A stretch of 32,541 bases of DNA from Limnohabitans sp. Rim8 (GCA_945901045.1 CAMDKK010000048.1:1-32541), one strand, 5' to 3'; counted from the stretch's first letter, positions 6,762 through 15,287 are shown. The notes: a model not told the origin generated them from the sequence alone. Numbers and translations: made by a program.

Positions 6762-6974
6762 GGATAACCCCCCGGTGTTGTCAGACCTAATGTGACGTAA
6801 ATCGCACTAAAACCACGGAAAAGTGGTGGTTCTTGACTGAAAAACATGCTGAGTTTTTAAGCAGTGAACAGACGGATGACAGGCTATGCACAAATGGTCG
6901 CAAGTCGATTCCGTAACTGATTAAGATTAGTACAAGACATTTAGAAATTACAAAGAACTTGAAAGACTGGATTT
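6762..6974. other. Spacer between the polymerase cassette and the lipoprotein gene
   Basis: There is no gene. A weak hairpin (AACCAC 6811-6816 with GTGGTT 6826-6831) lacks a T-run and cannot be called a terminator with confidence. The second half is AT-rich and should hold the promoter for the next gene. Confidence 0.35.
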
Positions 6975-7416
6975 ATGAAATTCCTCTTTTTTTTCTATTG
7001 CTGCCTGCATAGCTCTTACCGCCTGTGTTGGGACTCGTGATTTGTCTAAATTGAATCGAGATGCTCGTTGTCTACATCCTGGTGACATCGTTTACGGCAA
7101 TCGTCGTAACAACAACGAGGAGGTCTACGTCAAGACTCTGTCATTTGATGATCGCTTCTTTGTGGAGGTTTACAACAAATTAGGTCAGACGCTGGGCTAC
7201 AGGGACATTTACGGAACTGAGCTCACAAATGCAGATTTGGAGGCGATTGGTCCTTATTACAGCGAAGTCAATACTTTGTCTTTGCACACAGCTGCTTGGC
7301 AATTTCGGCGTGAGCAGTTTTTGAAGTTTCCTGAACTATTCCCCAACCGAGGGCAACCATATAAGGCATTGCCGCGTCCAGCTTTTTGTGATGTACCCGT
7401 TAAATCTAGCAATTAA
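6975..7416 (+). pseudogene. Lipoprotein gene with a frameshift in a T8 tract
   Basis: The ATG at 6975 gives MKFLFFF and then runs out of frame to an early stop. If the eight-T run at 6987-6994 had one T fewer, the frame would read MKFLFFSIAACIALTACVG, a clear lipoprotein signal with lipobox LTAC, and continue to 7416. The downstream part is a coherent protein (HPGDIVYGNRRNNNEEVYV, RDIYGTELT) of about 130 mature residues. Without the shift only a TTG at 7042, lacking signal and ribosome site, could start it. Either the gene is inactivated, or the tract is a phase switch, or it is a sequencing error. The lipoprotein family is unknown. Confidence 0.65.
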
Positions 7417-7423
7417 TTGACAC

Positions 7424-7486
7424 TTGATCGGATCGGTGGGCAGCTCGGGTTGAATTACTTTGCTGACTAAGAAGTGCTTTTGCTTG
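7424..7486 (-). pseudogene. Decayed fragment of a TIGR02450 gene duplicate
   Basis: The minus strand encodes KQKHFLVSKVIQPELPTDPI, nearly identical to KQKHFLVSRVIQPELPTDPI in the intact gene at 8162-8383. On either side the match fades, and an in-frame stop occurs about 15 codons upstream. It is a direct-orientation partial duplicate about 830 bp from the intact copy. Confidence 0.75.
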
Positions 7487-7660
7487 GCGCAAGCAGTTGG
7501 GCCGAGTGCGACCTACTAACAATCCCAACCAGACCTTGTGATTCGCGAAAACCGCATCAAAACGTTGATTTCTTAAAGAAAGAACTGGTGGTTTTTGATG
7601 GCCTTATGACAGTGGGGACGACAGGCATAGCTGTGATGTATTAACTTGTTGTACGCTGAT

Positions 7661-8041
7661 CTAAAGTTTTTTTTCTAAATTAGATCTCTCGGATTTTTTT
7701 ATCGTCGCTTCTATGTCTTTCCAAGTTAGATTGATGAAGACTTCGCGCACTCCCCAAAAGATGAACGATGAAACAATCATTGTTCCTATCATTCCCATGA
7801 AATTGTTAAAACTTTTGAAGGGGTTGTGGTAAAGGAGAAATATGAGTAATGCTAAGTTTGGGCCGTGAGTAATGATGTTGAAAAAGTAATTAACGGCGGA
7901 TTCGGTTTTACAAATTTTCTTGCAAAGCCAAGACGACCCATAATAAACTAAAAAAATTGCTGTCAGTATCAATATTCCTTCTATGCTGCCACTGTAATCC
8001 TCGCCGCCGTATTCATTTCTGCTTGGAGTATAAAAAGCCAT
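7661..8041 (-). CDS. Small membrane protein of unknown function (126 aa)
   Basis: The start at 8041 follows GGAGAATTTT, a good ribosome site. Three hydrophobic stretches are visible: about 20-37 (GILILTAIFLVYYG), 60-72 (ALLIFLLY) and 83-97 (IGTMIVSSFIFWG). A charged tail follows (KDIEATIKKSERSNLEKK). The coding and upstream DNA is far richer in A+T than the neighbours, which suggests acquisition by transfer. It sits between the decayed and the intact TIGR02450 copies. No family recognised. Confidence 0.65.
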   Translation of the reverse strand: MAFYTPSRNEYGGEDYSGSIEGILILTAIFLVYYGSSWLCKKICKTESAVNYFFNIITHGPNLALLIFLLYHNPFKSFNNFMGMIGTMIVSSFIFWGVREVFINLTWKDIEATIKKSERSNLEKKL

Positions 8042-8161
8042 AAAATTCTCCGTGGTTATTTATTAATTTTAAAGTTTGTATGGTATATTTCGATTAAATA
8101 ATTATTTAATAATATTAATTTTGAATTCCTTTGATTAAATTTTAAGCAGGCGACCATCCAA

Positions 8162-8383
8162 TCAAACCCAGCCCTGCCGCCAAACCTTGTCATCTTGAAG
8201 TTCACGCCAGGCAATGATCTGTGTGGCTTTGGAGAACACAGATTCGATTTCAACCAATTCAATCGGATCGGTGGGCAACTCAGGCTGAATCACCCGGCTG
8301 ACCAGAAAGTGCTTTTGTTTTTTCACGGGCGTCACTGCTGTCCATTTGGTTAGCAGCAGTTTCTTGGGGTTCAGGGGGTTCAT
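8162..8383 (-). CDS. TIGR02450 / DUF2389 family tryptophan-rich protein (73 aa)
   Basis: From the ATG at 8383 the product reads MNPLNPKKLLLTKWTAVTP, the usual start of this family, continues with KQKHFLVSRVI and ends with IAWRELQDDKVWRQGWV, the conserved tryptophan-rich end. The frame is open to a TTG at 8422, but family members begin at the MNP position. Length and pattern are normal for this family of small cytoplasmic proteins of unknown function. A broken duplicate of its central part lies at 7424-7486. Confidence 0.85.
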   Translation of the reverse strand: MNPLNPKKLLLTKWTAVTPVKKQKHFLVSRVIQPELPTDPIELVEIESVFSKATQIIAWRELQDDKVWRQGWV

Positions 8384-8471
8384 CAGGACTTGGTCTTTGT
8401 TTAAGGACTGGGAGGGCTGCAATCATCGCTTGCAGGCAAGCTTATACAAAAGGCCGTGGTTCTAGGCTGGC

Positions 8472-9626
8472 TCAGCGCTGTCTGGCGGCTTTGATCTCTT
8501 GGCCTAATTCGATCACCGCCATGGCGTAGTAGCTGCTCCAGTTGTATCGGGTGATGGCATAAAAGTTTTCAGTGCCAGCGACATAGGAGGGAGGGGCTCC
8601 ACCGTTCTGTAATTCGATCAAGGCCAGTGGTCCCGTGTGGGCAAGTGCAGCGCCTTCAAGGATGGCTCCTTTGGCCATGAAGCTGCTGGCACTGAAGGTC
8701 GGCAATATGTCGGGCGCCATCAAAGCGTCCATGTTCAGTTGGTTTGCATCCAACTGCACAGGGTAGTGCGTAGGCATGCCGGTTTGCCAGTTGAAGGCCT
8801 TGAAATAATTTGCGACAGAGCCAATGGCATCGGTGGTGTTACTGAAAAGGTCAATTCGTCCGTCTCCATCAAAGTCCACCGCAAATTTGGCCCAACTGCC
8901 TGGCATGAATTGCGGCCAACCCATGGCGCCGGCGTAGCTGCCCTTGATACCTAAAGGGTCCCAGCGGTGATTTTTAGTCAACAATAAAAACTGTTCCAAT
9001 TCACCAGAAAAATACGTTTGCCTTTCGGCCGCACGTGGATGCTGCGCTGGAAAATCAAAGGCCAAGGTGGCCAGTGCATCAATTACCCTGAAATTACCGG
9101 TGTATTTTCCGTACAGTGTTTCGACGCCAATGATGCCGACGATGATTTCAGCGGGAACCCCATAGGTTTGTTCGGCACGTGCCAGAGTGGCTTCGTGCGT
9201 TTGCCAAAAGCGGATACCTGCCTGGATCCGGATCGGTTCTATAAATCGGTTGCGGTAAGCGAGCCAATTTTTGGCGCTGGGTGTTGCTGGGGGCATCACG
9301 TACTGGGTGATGGCTGGAATTTTGCGTGCCTGTCCGACGGCACTTCGAACCCATTCGCGGTCAAGTTGATGGCGCCGTGCAAAGGCTTCGGACCAATCCA
9401 TGGCTGCGGTGCTGGTGCTGTAAGCCTCTGCTGCAAAAGTTTGGGCACCTAATTTTCTTTTCGACTTCTTGACTGTTTGACTGACTTTGGCCTTGTGTGA
9501 AGGGGATGCTTTCTTGTGTGTGGGGTGTGGAGGCATGGCCCACGCAAAAGTGCTGAAAAAGCAAAGCGAGATGCACCAGGTCAAGCTTGTCAGCAGGGAA
9601 ATTGCGTTGAATCGGAGAAAAGTCAT
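8472..9626 (-). CDS. mltB: Lytic murein transglycosylase, MltB type
   Basis: The protein has 384 residues and a signal peptide (cleavage after AWA, residue 30) without a lipobox, so it is probably soluble in the periplasm, unlike lipid-anchored E. coli MltB. A lysine-rich linker follows. Residues 75-380 are the SLT-2 domain: IIGVETLYGKYTG with catalytic E169, GAMGWPQFMPGS (233-244) and the EF-hand-like DFDGDGRIDL (251-260). It would cleave glycan strands between MurNAc and GlcNAc, forming 1,6-anhydro-MurNAc ends. No C-terminal peptidoglycan-binding domain is seen. It is transcribed alone, divergent from the amidohydrolase gene. Its ribosome site is poor. Confidence 0.93.
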   Translation of the reverse strand: MTFLRFNAISLLTSLTWCISLCFFSTFAWAMPPHPTHKKASPSHKAKVSQTVKKSKRKLGAQTFAAEAYSTSTAAMDWSEAFARRHQLDREWVRSAVGQARKIPAITQYVMPPATPSAKNWLAYRNRFIEPIRIQAGIRFWQTHEATLARAEQTYGVPAEIIVGIIGVETLYGKYTGNFRVIDALATLAFDFPAQHPRAAERQTYFSGELEQFLLLTKNHRWDPLGIKGSYAGAMGWPQFMPGSWAKFAVDFDGDGRIDLFSNTTDAIGSVANYFKAFNWQTGMPTHYPVQLDANQLNMDALMAPDILPTFSASSFMAKGAILEGAALAHTGPLALIELQNGGAPPSYVAGTENFYAITRYNWSSYYAMAVIELGQEIKAARQR

Positions 9627-9833
9627 GCGACAAAAAAGTCAAAGGGGTGATGCAGTGGCTCAGCACACAAAGGTTTTCAGTGTAAGGGCCTGCGTCGGTT
9701 TTTTTCTTGTTGCCGCTCAAAATCAGGTGCTTCACCGATTATGTTCTTCAAAATTCACGCTGGGTGCGTGATAAGCTGAAAGAACTTTGCGGGCGCTTTT
9801 GCCCTGCAGAATGACTCCATCAAGAACAAAGAC

Positions 9834-10787
9834 ATGGGCGCTACTGGTTACTTTACCCACCGCGATTTCTGGAAACACGAGATGGGTTCGGGCCATCCTG
9901 AATGTCCCGAGCGTTTGGGCGCCATTGAAGACCGACTTCTGGTGACGGGCTTGGACCATGCGCTGGATCGGCGGGAGCCTGGCCAAGCTTCTCTAACGGA
10001 TATTGAGTTGGCTCACGGTCGAATGCATGTGGCTTCGCTCAAAGGCTTGAGCGATGCTTTGCGAGAGGACATGCTGGCCGGTGGCCCGGCGCACAGTGCT
10101 CTGGACCCTGACACGGCCATTAATTCTTTCACATGGGATGCCGCATTGCGTGCGGCGGGTGCCGCTTTGGAAGCCACAGATGCGGTGATTTCTGGTGAAC
10201 TGGAGAATGCTTTTTGCGCGGTGCGCCCGCCGGGTCACCATGCTTGTCGTGACAAGGCCATGGGCTTTTGTTTTTTCAATAACGTGGCGATTGCAGCCAA
10301 ATACGCTTTGGAGCGCCACGGACTCAAGCGGGTTGCGATTGTCGACTTCGATGTGCATCATGGCAATGGCACCGAAAACATTGTGGCGGGTGATGACCGC
10401 ATTTTGATGGTCAGCTTTTTTCAGCACCCGTTTTATCCAGAGGGGGGCTCACAGTCTGATGCCGTCAATTTGGTCAATGTGCCCGTTCCGGCCTACACCA
10501 AGGGCATGGATGTGCGTGAATTGATCGAGATCATGTGGATTCCTAGGCTGGAGGCCCATCGGCCTGAGATGATTTTCATCAGTGCTGGTTTTGATGCGCA
10601 CCGCGAAGATGACTTGGGGCAGATGGGCTTGGTTGAGCAGGACTTTGCCTGGATCACGCAGCGGATCAAAGACATTGCGCTGCGTTACAGCCAGGGGCGC
10701 ATCGTCAGTTGCCTGGAGGGCGGTTACAACCTGAGTGCTTTGGCCCGCAGTGTTGAAGCCCATTTGCGGGTGCTGGCGGATGTTTAG
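9834..10787 (+). CDS. Histone deacetylase family protein (acetylpolyamine amidohydrolase-like)
   Basis: The 317 residues match the zinc-dependent class II-like bacterial deacetylases. HPECPERL (21-28) and RPPGHHA with the catalytic histidine pair H135/H136 are present. VDFDVHHGNGTE supplies ligands D173 and H175; the third ligand is D254 in AGFDAHRED. GGYN lies at 296-299. Bacterial members remove acetyl groups from polyamines, small amides or proteins; the substrate cannot be read from sequence. It is the first gene of a rightward operon, 19 bp before the crotonase gene. The start at 9834 has only a weak purine-rich ribosome site. Confidence 0.92.
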   Translation: MGATGYFTHRDFWKHEMGSGHPECPERLGAIEDRLLVTGLDHALDRREPGQASLTDIELAHGRMHVASLKGLSDALREDMLAGGPAHSALDPDTAINSFTWDAALRAAGAALEATDAVISGELENAFCAVRPPGHHACRDKAMGFCFFNNVAIAAKYALERHGLKRVAIVDFDVHHGNGTENIVAGDDRILMVSFFQHPFYPEGGSQSDAVNLVNVPVPAYTKGMDVRELIEIMWIPRLEAHRPEMIFISAGFDAHREDDLGQMGLVEQDFAWITQRIKDIALRYSQGRIVSCLEGGYNLSALARSVEAHLRVLADV

Positions 10788-10806
10788 TTCCTGATTCTCA
10801 GCCACA

Positions 10807-11613
10807 ATGATGGCCATGAATACTGAAATTTTTTCTTCTGCCAATGCTGTTGTGTTGCACCACCGCGATGCGCGGGGGGTACACACGCTGACGCTTAACT
10901 CACCTTCTACTTTCAACGCCTTAAGTGAAACCGTCTTGGCGGCTTTGCAACATGCGCTTGAACGCGTAGCCAAAGATGACATGGGCCGAGCGGTGGTCCT
11001 GTCGGCTGCAGGGAAGGCTTTTTGTGCGGGACACAATTTGAAAGAAATGCGCGCCCAACCCGAGTTGGCGTATTACCAGCAACTGTTTGCGCAATGCACG
11101 CGGATGATGCTGGCGATTCAAAATTTACCCGTGCCGGTGATTGCGCGCGTGCAAGGCATCGCGACGGCTGCAGGTTGCCAATTGGTGGCCCAGTGCGATT
11201 TGGCCGTTGCCTCAGATTCGGCTCTGTTTGGTGTCAATGGCATTGATGTGGGCTTGTTTTGTGCAACACCCAGCGTTCCGTTGTCTCGTAACATTGGCGC
11301 CAAACAGGCTATGGAAATGCTGCTGACGGGTGATTTTTTAACCGCTGCCCAGGCGCAGGCACAAGGTTTAGTCAATCGGGTTGCCGCTGCCTCAGAACTG
11401 GACGCGCAAGTTGAGCGCTTGGTTGCAGCCGTGCTCAGCAAGCCGCGCGAAGCTCTGCGCATGGGCAAGGCCTTGTTTTACAAACAGCGGGAAATGGGCA
11501 TAGAAGCCGCCTACCAATTAGCAGGTCAAACCATGGCCTGCAACATGGTTCACCCTGTGGCGCAAGAGGGGGTGCAAGCCTTCATTGAAAAGAGAGCACC
11601 TCAATGGCCATGA
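10807..11613 (+). CDS. Enoyl-CoA hydratase/isomerase family protein (ECHDC3-like), catalytic glutamates absent
   Basis: This 268-residue crotonase-fold protein has the oxyanion-hole segments GKAFCAGHNLKEM (69-81) and GIATAAGCQL (117-126). The two glutamates of classical enoyl-CoA hydratase are replaced, the first by Q125 and the second by G145 in FGVNGIDVG. That pattern recalls the ECHDC3-like branch, whose reaction is poorly known, so hydratase activity is doubtful although acyl-CoA binding is likely. ATG codons at 10807, 10810 and 10816 all fit the start. It overlaps the MscS gene by 10 bp and probably shares a transcript with the deacetylase-like gene. Confidence 0.88.
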   Translation: MMAMNTEIFSSANAVVLHHRDARGVHTLTLNSPSTFNALSETVLAALQHALERVAKDDMGRAVVLSAAGKAFCAGHNLKEMRAQPELAYYQQLFAQCTRMMLAIQNLPVPVIARVQGIATAAGCQLVAQCDLAVASDSALFGVNGIDVGLFCATPSVPLSRNIGAKQAMEMLLTGDFLTAAQAQAQGLVNRVAAASELDAQVERLVAAVLSKPREALRMGKALFYKQREMGIEAAYQLAGQTMACNMVHPVAQEGVQAFIEKRAPQWP

Positions 11614-12872
11614 GTCGGGCGGCCATTCGGATGGATGACCCTTTGGCGTGGCTGCATGGATTGACGCTTGCGCAGTCGAGTTTGGAGTTGGTCGTGATGG
11701 CTGGCTGTGTGGCGGCTGCCTGGCTGTTGACTTGGACGGTACGCAGAGCAACACCCCAATTGGAGTTAACCATATTGCTCGGCCTGCGATTGATTGATGG
11801 GGTTCTCTTTCCTCTGGTTTTGATGGTTTTTTCTTTCGCGGCAAGCGCTGTCTTGCAGCAGTGGTTGGCTGTGATGCTGATGGGCATTTGGGTGCCCGTC
11901 TGCGTTTCATTGGCGGCAATTCGATTGGCCGTTAAAGTTCTGCAAGTGACCTTCAAGCAATCGGATTGGGTCAGACCGATTGAGCGCACCCTGTCATGGT
12001 TTGCTTGGGGCGCAGCGGTCTTGTGGATCACGGGACTGCTGCCTTTGTTGCTGGAGGCCTTGGATCAAATTCATTGGAAAGTGGGCACCTCGCTGTTGTC
12101 TGTCCGCACCTTGATCGAAGGCGGCTTGACCGCCACCGTGGTGTTGATTCTGACTTTGTGGCTGTCATCGGCACTTGAGTCGCGTCTGTTAAAAAATGCC
12201 ACGGGAAGCGATTTGTCGCTGCGTAAAGCGATGAGCAATGCTGTCACGGCCTTTCTCCTTTTTATCGGCGTCTTGTTGGCCTTGTCTTCTGTAGGAATCG
12301 ATTTGACCGCTTTATCGGTGATGGGCGGCGCGCTCGGTGTGGGTATGGGCTTGGGTTTGCAAAAATTGGCCGCAAACTATGTCAGTGGTTTTGTGATTCT
12401 CACCGAGCGCAGCATGCGGATTGGTGACAACGTTCGTGTCGATGATTTTGAAGGGCGCATTACCGACATCAAGGCGCGCTACACCGTGATTCGTTCGGTC
12501 ACGGGGCGTGAATCCATCGTCCCCAACGAAATGCTGATCACCAATCGGGTCGAAAACTTGACCTTGGCCGACAGCCAAGTCTGGCAGTCGGTCCATGTGT
12601 CTGTTGGGTATGACAGCGATGTGTCGCAAGTCATGGCCTTGTTGCTGGAGGCGTGCAGCGAGCAAGCGGGTGTTTTGCAAGAGCCAACGCCGACCGTGGC
12701 TTTGTCGGCCTTTGGGGCCGACGGGTTGGACTTCACAGTGGGTTATTGGTTAAACGAAGAAGGTAACCTCTTGAATGTGAAGTCACTGATTCACATCGGT
12801 ATTTTGCAACGGCTGCGGGCGAATGGCATTGACATTCCTTACCCGCAACGTGTGGTGCGCATGGTGAGCTAG
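11604..12872 (+). CDS. MscS-family mechanosensitive ion channel
   Basis: The protein has 422 residues and about six transmembrane stretches in the first 250 residues. The pore-lining helix is GGALGVGMGLGLQKLAANYVS, rich in glycine and alanine as in MscS TM3. The cytoplasmic beta domain follows (RIGDNVRVDDFEGRITDIKARYT, IVPNEMLITNRVENLTL), then the C-terminal alpha/beta domain. Such inner-membrane channels open under tension and release solutes during osmotic downshock. The extra N-terminal helices place it with the larger MscS-like proteins. It overlaps the crotonase gene by 10 bp, with AGAGAG upstream of the ATG at 11604; ATG 11610 is an alternative. Confidence 0.92.
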   Translation: MAMSRAAIRMDDPLAWLHGLTLAQSSLELVVMAGCVAAAWLLTWTVRRATPQLELTILLGLRLIDGVLFPLVLMVFSFAASAVLQQWLAVMLMGIWVPVCVSLAAIRLAVKVLQVTFKQSDWVRPIERTLSWFAWGAAVLWITGLLPLLLEALDQIHWKVGTSLLSVRTLIEGGLTATVVLILTLWLSSALESRLLKNATGSDLSLRKAMSNAVTAFLLFIGVLLALSSVGIDLTALSVMGGALGVGMGLGLQKLAANYVSGFVILTERSMRIGDNVRVDDFEGRITDIKARYTVIRSVTGRESIVPNEMLITNRVENLTLADSQVWQSVHVSVGYDSDVSQVMALLLEACSEQAGVLQEPTPTVALSAFGADGLDFTVGYWLNEEGNLLNVKSLIHIGILQRLRANGIDIPYPQRVVRMVS

Positions 12873-12873
12873 A

Positions 12874-13260
12874 TCATGAGCCTTGGTCCTTCAGGGACGG
12901 CAGCCAGAGGCTCAGGGCGGGGAAAGCCAGCACCACCAAGGTGTCCAAAATAACGAAGATCACCATCATCGCGCTGACGACCATGATGGTCGACAGACCC
13001 CAGGCGGTGATCCACTGCTTGAGGTCGCCAGGTAGGGTGGTGAAGTTCACAAAATAGGCGAATATCGTTGCTGCTATCCATAAGTTGAACAACATGGCGG
13101 TGGTGCGTGCGGACTCCACCAGAATCTCATACAAAAATTTCCAGCGCAGTGCACCCTGGGCCAACACAAATGGGAATGCACCCGAAGCGCCCATGCCAGC
13201 ACTTTCGGTGCTTGTGAAGACACCGCCATACACAGGAAATCCCCAGGAGTTGGATTGCAA
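12874..13260 (-). pseudogene. TRAP transporter large permease (DctM) internal/C-terminal remnant
   Basis: The 128 codons match the part of TRAP large permeases with GVFTSTESAGMGASGAF, LVESARTTAMLF and FVNFTTLPGDLKQWI. Full DctM proteins have about 430 residues and twelve or so membrane helices; only about three are left. The last 20 residues (LDTLVVLAFPALSLWLPS) no longer follow the family, and no upstream part or DctP/DctQ partner is in the window. It is convergent with the MscS gene, with one base between the two stop codons. It is probably a non-functional relic. Confidence 0.75.
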
Positions 13261-13308
13261 AACATCATTTCGTCTGATCTTTTTCAGACATGGGCTGGTG
13301 CCAAACTT

Positions 13309-13336
13309 AATTCACCGACCAATCGGTCGGTGAATT
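13309..13336. promoter_or_regulatory. 28-bp palindrome, TetR-type operator candidate
   Basis: Two 12-bp arms, AATTCACCGACC and GGTCGGTGAATT, are perfectly inverted around AATC. ACCGACC/GGTCGGT arms are common in operators of TetR-family repressors. The site lies 199 bp before etfB and 49 bp before the start of the TRAP permease remnant, so its original target could be either side. No regulator gene is in the window. Confidence 0.6.
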
Positions 13337-13446
13337 GTCTGGGTTTCCTCGTTCACAATGGCGACGCTTGCCAAAACCTTGGTGTAAAATTAAGAACGAC
13401 CGTGCTTTTATTGACTGATCTGCTCGCTTTTGCAGTCGTTCTGAGG

Positions 13447-13478
13447 CACAATTGACGTTAACGTTAACGTCAATTGTG
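13447..13478. promoter_or_regulatory. 32-bp perfect palindrome upstream of etfB
   Basis: The 16-bp half-site CACAATTGACGTTAAC is followed immediately by its exact inverse. The core TTGACGTTAACGTT contains overlapping ACGTTAACGT units. It ends 56 bp before the etfB start and probably lies in its promoter or leader. Operators with ACGT-rich dyads are known for regulators of acyl-CoA and branched-chain amino-acid breakdown, such as LiuR, but the regulator here is not known. Confidence 0.65.
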
Positions 13479-13534
13479 AAAGAGGCTTTTCGGGTCTTTA
13501 AGCTGTTCGAAATTTAATCAACGGAGATGTGTTT

Positions 13535-14290
13535 ATGAAAATTTTGGTTCCCGTCAAACGGGTGGTGGACTACAACGTGAAAGTCCGTGTGAAATCTGAC
13601 GGTACCGGCGTGGACATAGCCAACGTCAAAATGAGCATGAACCCCTTTGATGAGATTGCGATCGAGGAGGCTGTCCGCTTGAGAGAAAAAGGCGTGGCGA
13701 CTGAAGTCATTGCCGTGTCTTGTGGTGTGACCCAATGCCAAGAAACCCTGCGTACCGCGATGGCCATTGGCGCGGACCGCGGAATATTGGTCGAAACCCC
13801 CGCTGATGTGGACTTGCAGCCTTTGGCGGTCGCCAAATTGCTAAAGGCTTTGATCGACAAAGAGCAACCTGGCTTGATCATTTTGGGCAAGCAAGCGATC
13901 GATGACGATTGCAATCAAACCGGTCAGATGTTGGCGGCGTTGGCCGATCTGCCGCAAGCAACCTACGCCTCCAAAATCGAAGTGGCCGATGGCCGCGCCT
14001 TGGTGACCCGGGAAATCGATGGCGGTCTCGAAATCCTGTCGATCTCACTGCCTGCGGTGGTGACCACCGATTTGCGTTTGAATGAGCCACGTTACGTGAC
14101 GCTGCCGAACATCATGAAGGCCAAGAAAAAACAACTCGACACCTACAATCCCGAAGACCTTGGCGTGGACATTAGCCCCCGCATCAAGACGCTGAAAGTG
14201 TCCGAGCCTGCCAAGCGCAGTGCGGGTATCAAAGTGCCTGATGTTGCCGCTTTGGTTGATAAATTGAAAAACGTTGCAAAGGTAATTTGA
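13535..14290 (+). CDS. etfB: Electron transfer flavoprotein subunit beta
   Basis: The 251 residues start [17 protein letters not shown], the typical EtfB opening; the ATG at 13535 has GGAG eight bases upstream, better than the GTG at 13529. [14 protein letters not shown], the ADRG/TPAD segment and [19 protein letters not shown] (nucleotide-binding region) follow. [19 protein letters not shown] near residue 190 is the loop by which EtfB recognises dehydrogenases. EtfB binds AMP and pairs with EtfA to carry electrons from acyl-CoA dehydrogenases to the ETF-ubiquinone oxidoreductase. It ends two bases before etfA. Two palindromes upstream suggest regulation. Confidence 0.97.
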   Translation: MKILVPVKRVVDYNVKVRVKSDGTGVDIANVKMSMNPFDEIAIEEAVRLREKGVATEVIAVSCGVTQCQETLRTAMAIGADRGILVETPADVDLQPLAVAKLLKALIDKEQPGLIILGKQAIDDDCNQTGQMLAALADLPQATYASKIEVADGRALVTREIDGGLEILSISLPAVVTTDLRLNEPRYVTLPNIMKAKKKQLDTYNPEDLGVDISPRIKTLKVSEPAKRSAGIKVPDVAALVDKLKNVAKVI

Positions 14291-14292
14291 CC

Positions 14293-15225
14293 ATGACCGC
14301 ACTTGTTATTGCAGAACACGACAACGCCTCGATCAAAGGCGCGACTTTAAATACTGTGACCGCGGCGGCGGCTTGCGGTGGTGATGTGCATGTCCTTGTG
14401 GCTGGCCACCATGCGGCTGCGGCTGCGGCTGCGGCGACGCAAATTGCTGGGGTTTCCAAAGTGATTCATGTGGACAGTGAAAGCTTGGCCCATGCTTTGG
14501 CCGAAAACGTTGCGGCTGAAGTACTGGCCATCGCCGCCCACTACAGCCACATCCTTTTCCCCTCTACAGCCGGTGGTAAAAACGTGGCACCGCGTGTGGC
14601 CGCCAAATTGGATGTGGCCCAGATCAGCGATATCACCAAAGTGGATGCGCCTGACACTTTCGAGCGACCCATTTATGCCGGCAATGCCATTGCCACCGTC
14701 CAGTCTACTGACGGCACCAAAGTCATCACAGTGCGAACCACGGGTTTTGATGCGGCTGCTTCGAGCGGCGGCGCTGCTGCATTAGAAACCTCTGTGGCCC
14801 AAGCCGACAGTGGCAAGAGCAGTTTCAAGGGCAGCGAAATTGCCAGGAATGATCGTCCTGAGTTGACCGCAGCCAAGATCATTGTCTCTGGCGGTCGAGC
14901 TTTGGGTAGTTCTGAAAAGTTCAACGAAGTCATGACGCCACTGGCCGACAAACTGGGTGCGGCGATTGGCGCCAGCCGCGCTGCGGTGGATGCCGGTTAT
15001 GCCGCCAACGACTTGCAAGTAGGACAAACAGGCAAGATCGTGGCCCCTCAGTTGTATATCGCTTGTGGTATTTCGGGTGCGATCCAGCACTTGGCCGGCA
15101 TGAAGGATTCCAAAGTGATCGTTGCCATCAACAAGGACCCCGAGGCGCCTATTTTCAGCGTGGCGGATTTCGGTTTGGAAGCGGACTTGTTCAGCGCTGT
15201 GCCGGAGTTGGTTCGCTCGCTTTGA
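14293..15225 (+). CDS. etfA: Electron transfer flavoprotein subunit alpha
   Basis: The 310-residue product begins [19 protein letters not shown]. The C-terminal FAD domain is complete: [13 protein letters not shown], then [32 protein letters not shown] and [16 protein letters not shown], the usual FAD-contacting sequence. The TTG at 14287 is in frame, but the ATG at 14293 fits the family. An alanine run near residues 40-47 is encoded by a GCGGCT hexanucleotide repeat. It forms the ETF heterodimer with EtfB, directly upstream; the acyl-CoA dehydrogenase downstream is a likely electron donor. Confidence 0.97.
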   Translation: MTALVIAEHDNASIKGATLNTVTAAAACGGDVHVLVAGHHAAAAAAAATQIAGVSKVIHVDSESLAHALAENVAAEVLAIAAHYSHILFPSTAGGKNVAPRVAAKLDVAQISDITKVDAPDTFERPIYAGNAIATVQSTDGTKVITVRTTGFDAAASSGGAAALETSVAQADSGKSSFKGSEIARNDRPELTAAKIIVSGGRALGSSEKFNEVMTPLADKLGAAIGASRAAVDAGYAANDLQVGQTGKIVAPQLYIACGISGAIQHLAGMKDSKVIVAINKDPEAPIFSVADFGLEADLFSAVPELVRSL

Positions 15226-15287
15226 TAGCGTTTGTTCCGATTGCAAAAGACCAACCCGACTCCTGTTGAAATTCAAAGAGACACACC

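Noticed and set aside
6811-6831. Hairpin after the polymerase cassette as a terminator
   Set aside because: The stem has only six pairs with a nine-base loop and no T-run follows on either strand.
3751-7398. The 14-bp string TTTGTGATGTACCC near 3751 and again near 7385 as island attachment sites
   Set aside because: A match of this length is expected by chance in 32 kb, the flanks do not match, and the second copy lies within the lipoprotein gene.
8056-8262. A 68-codon minus-strand frame spanning the AT-rich gap
   Set aside because: It overlaps the end of the TIGR02450 gene in another frame and most of it is AT-rich spacer that probably holds the promoter of the membrane-protein gene.
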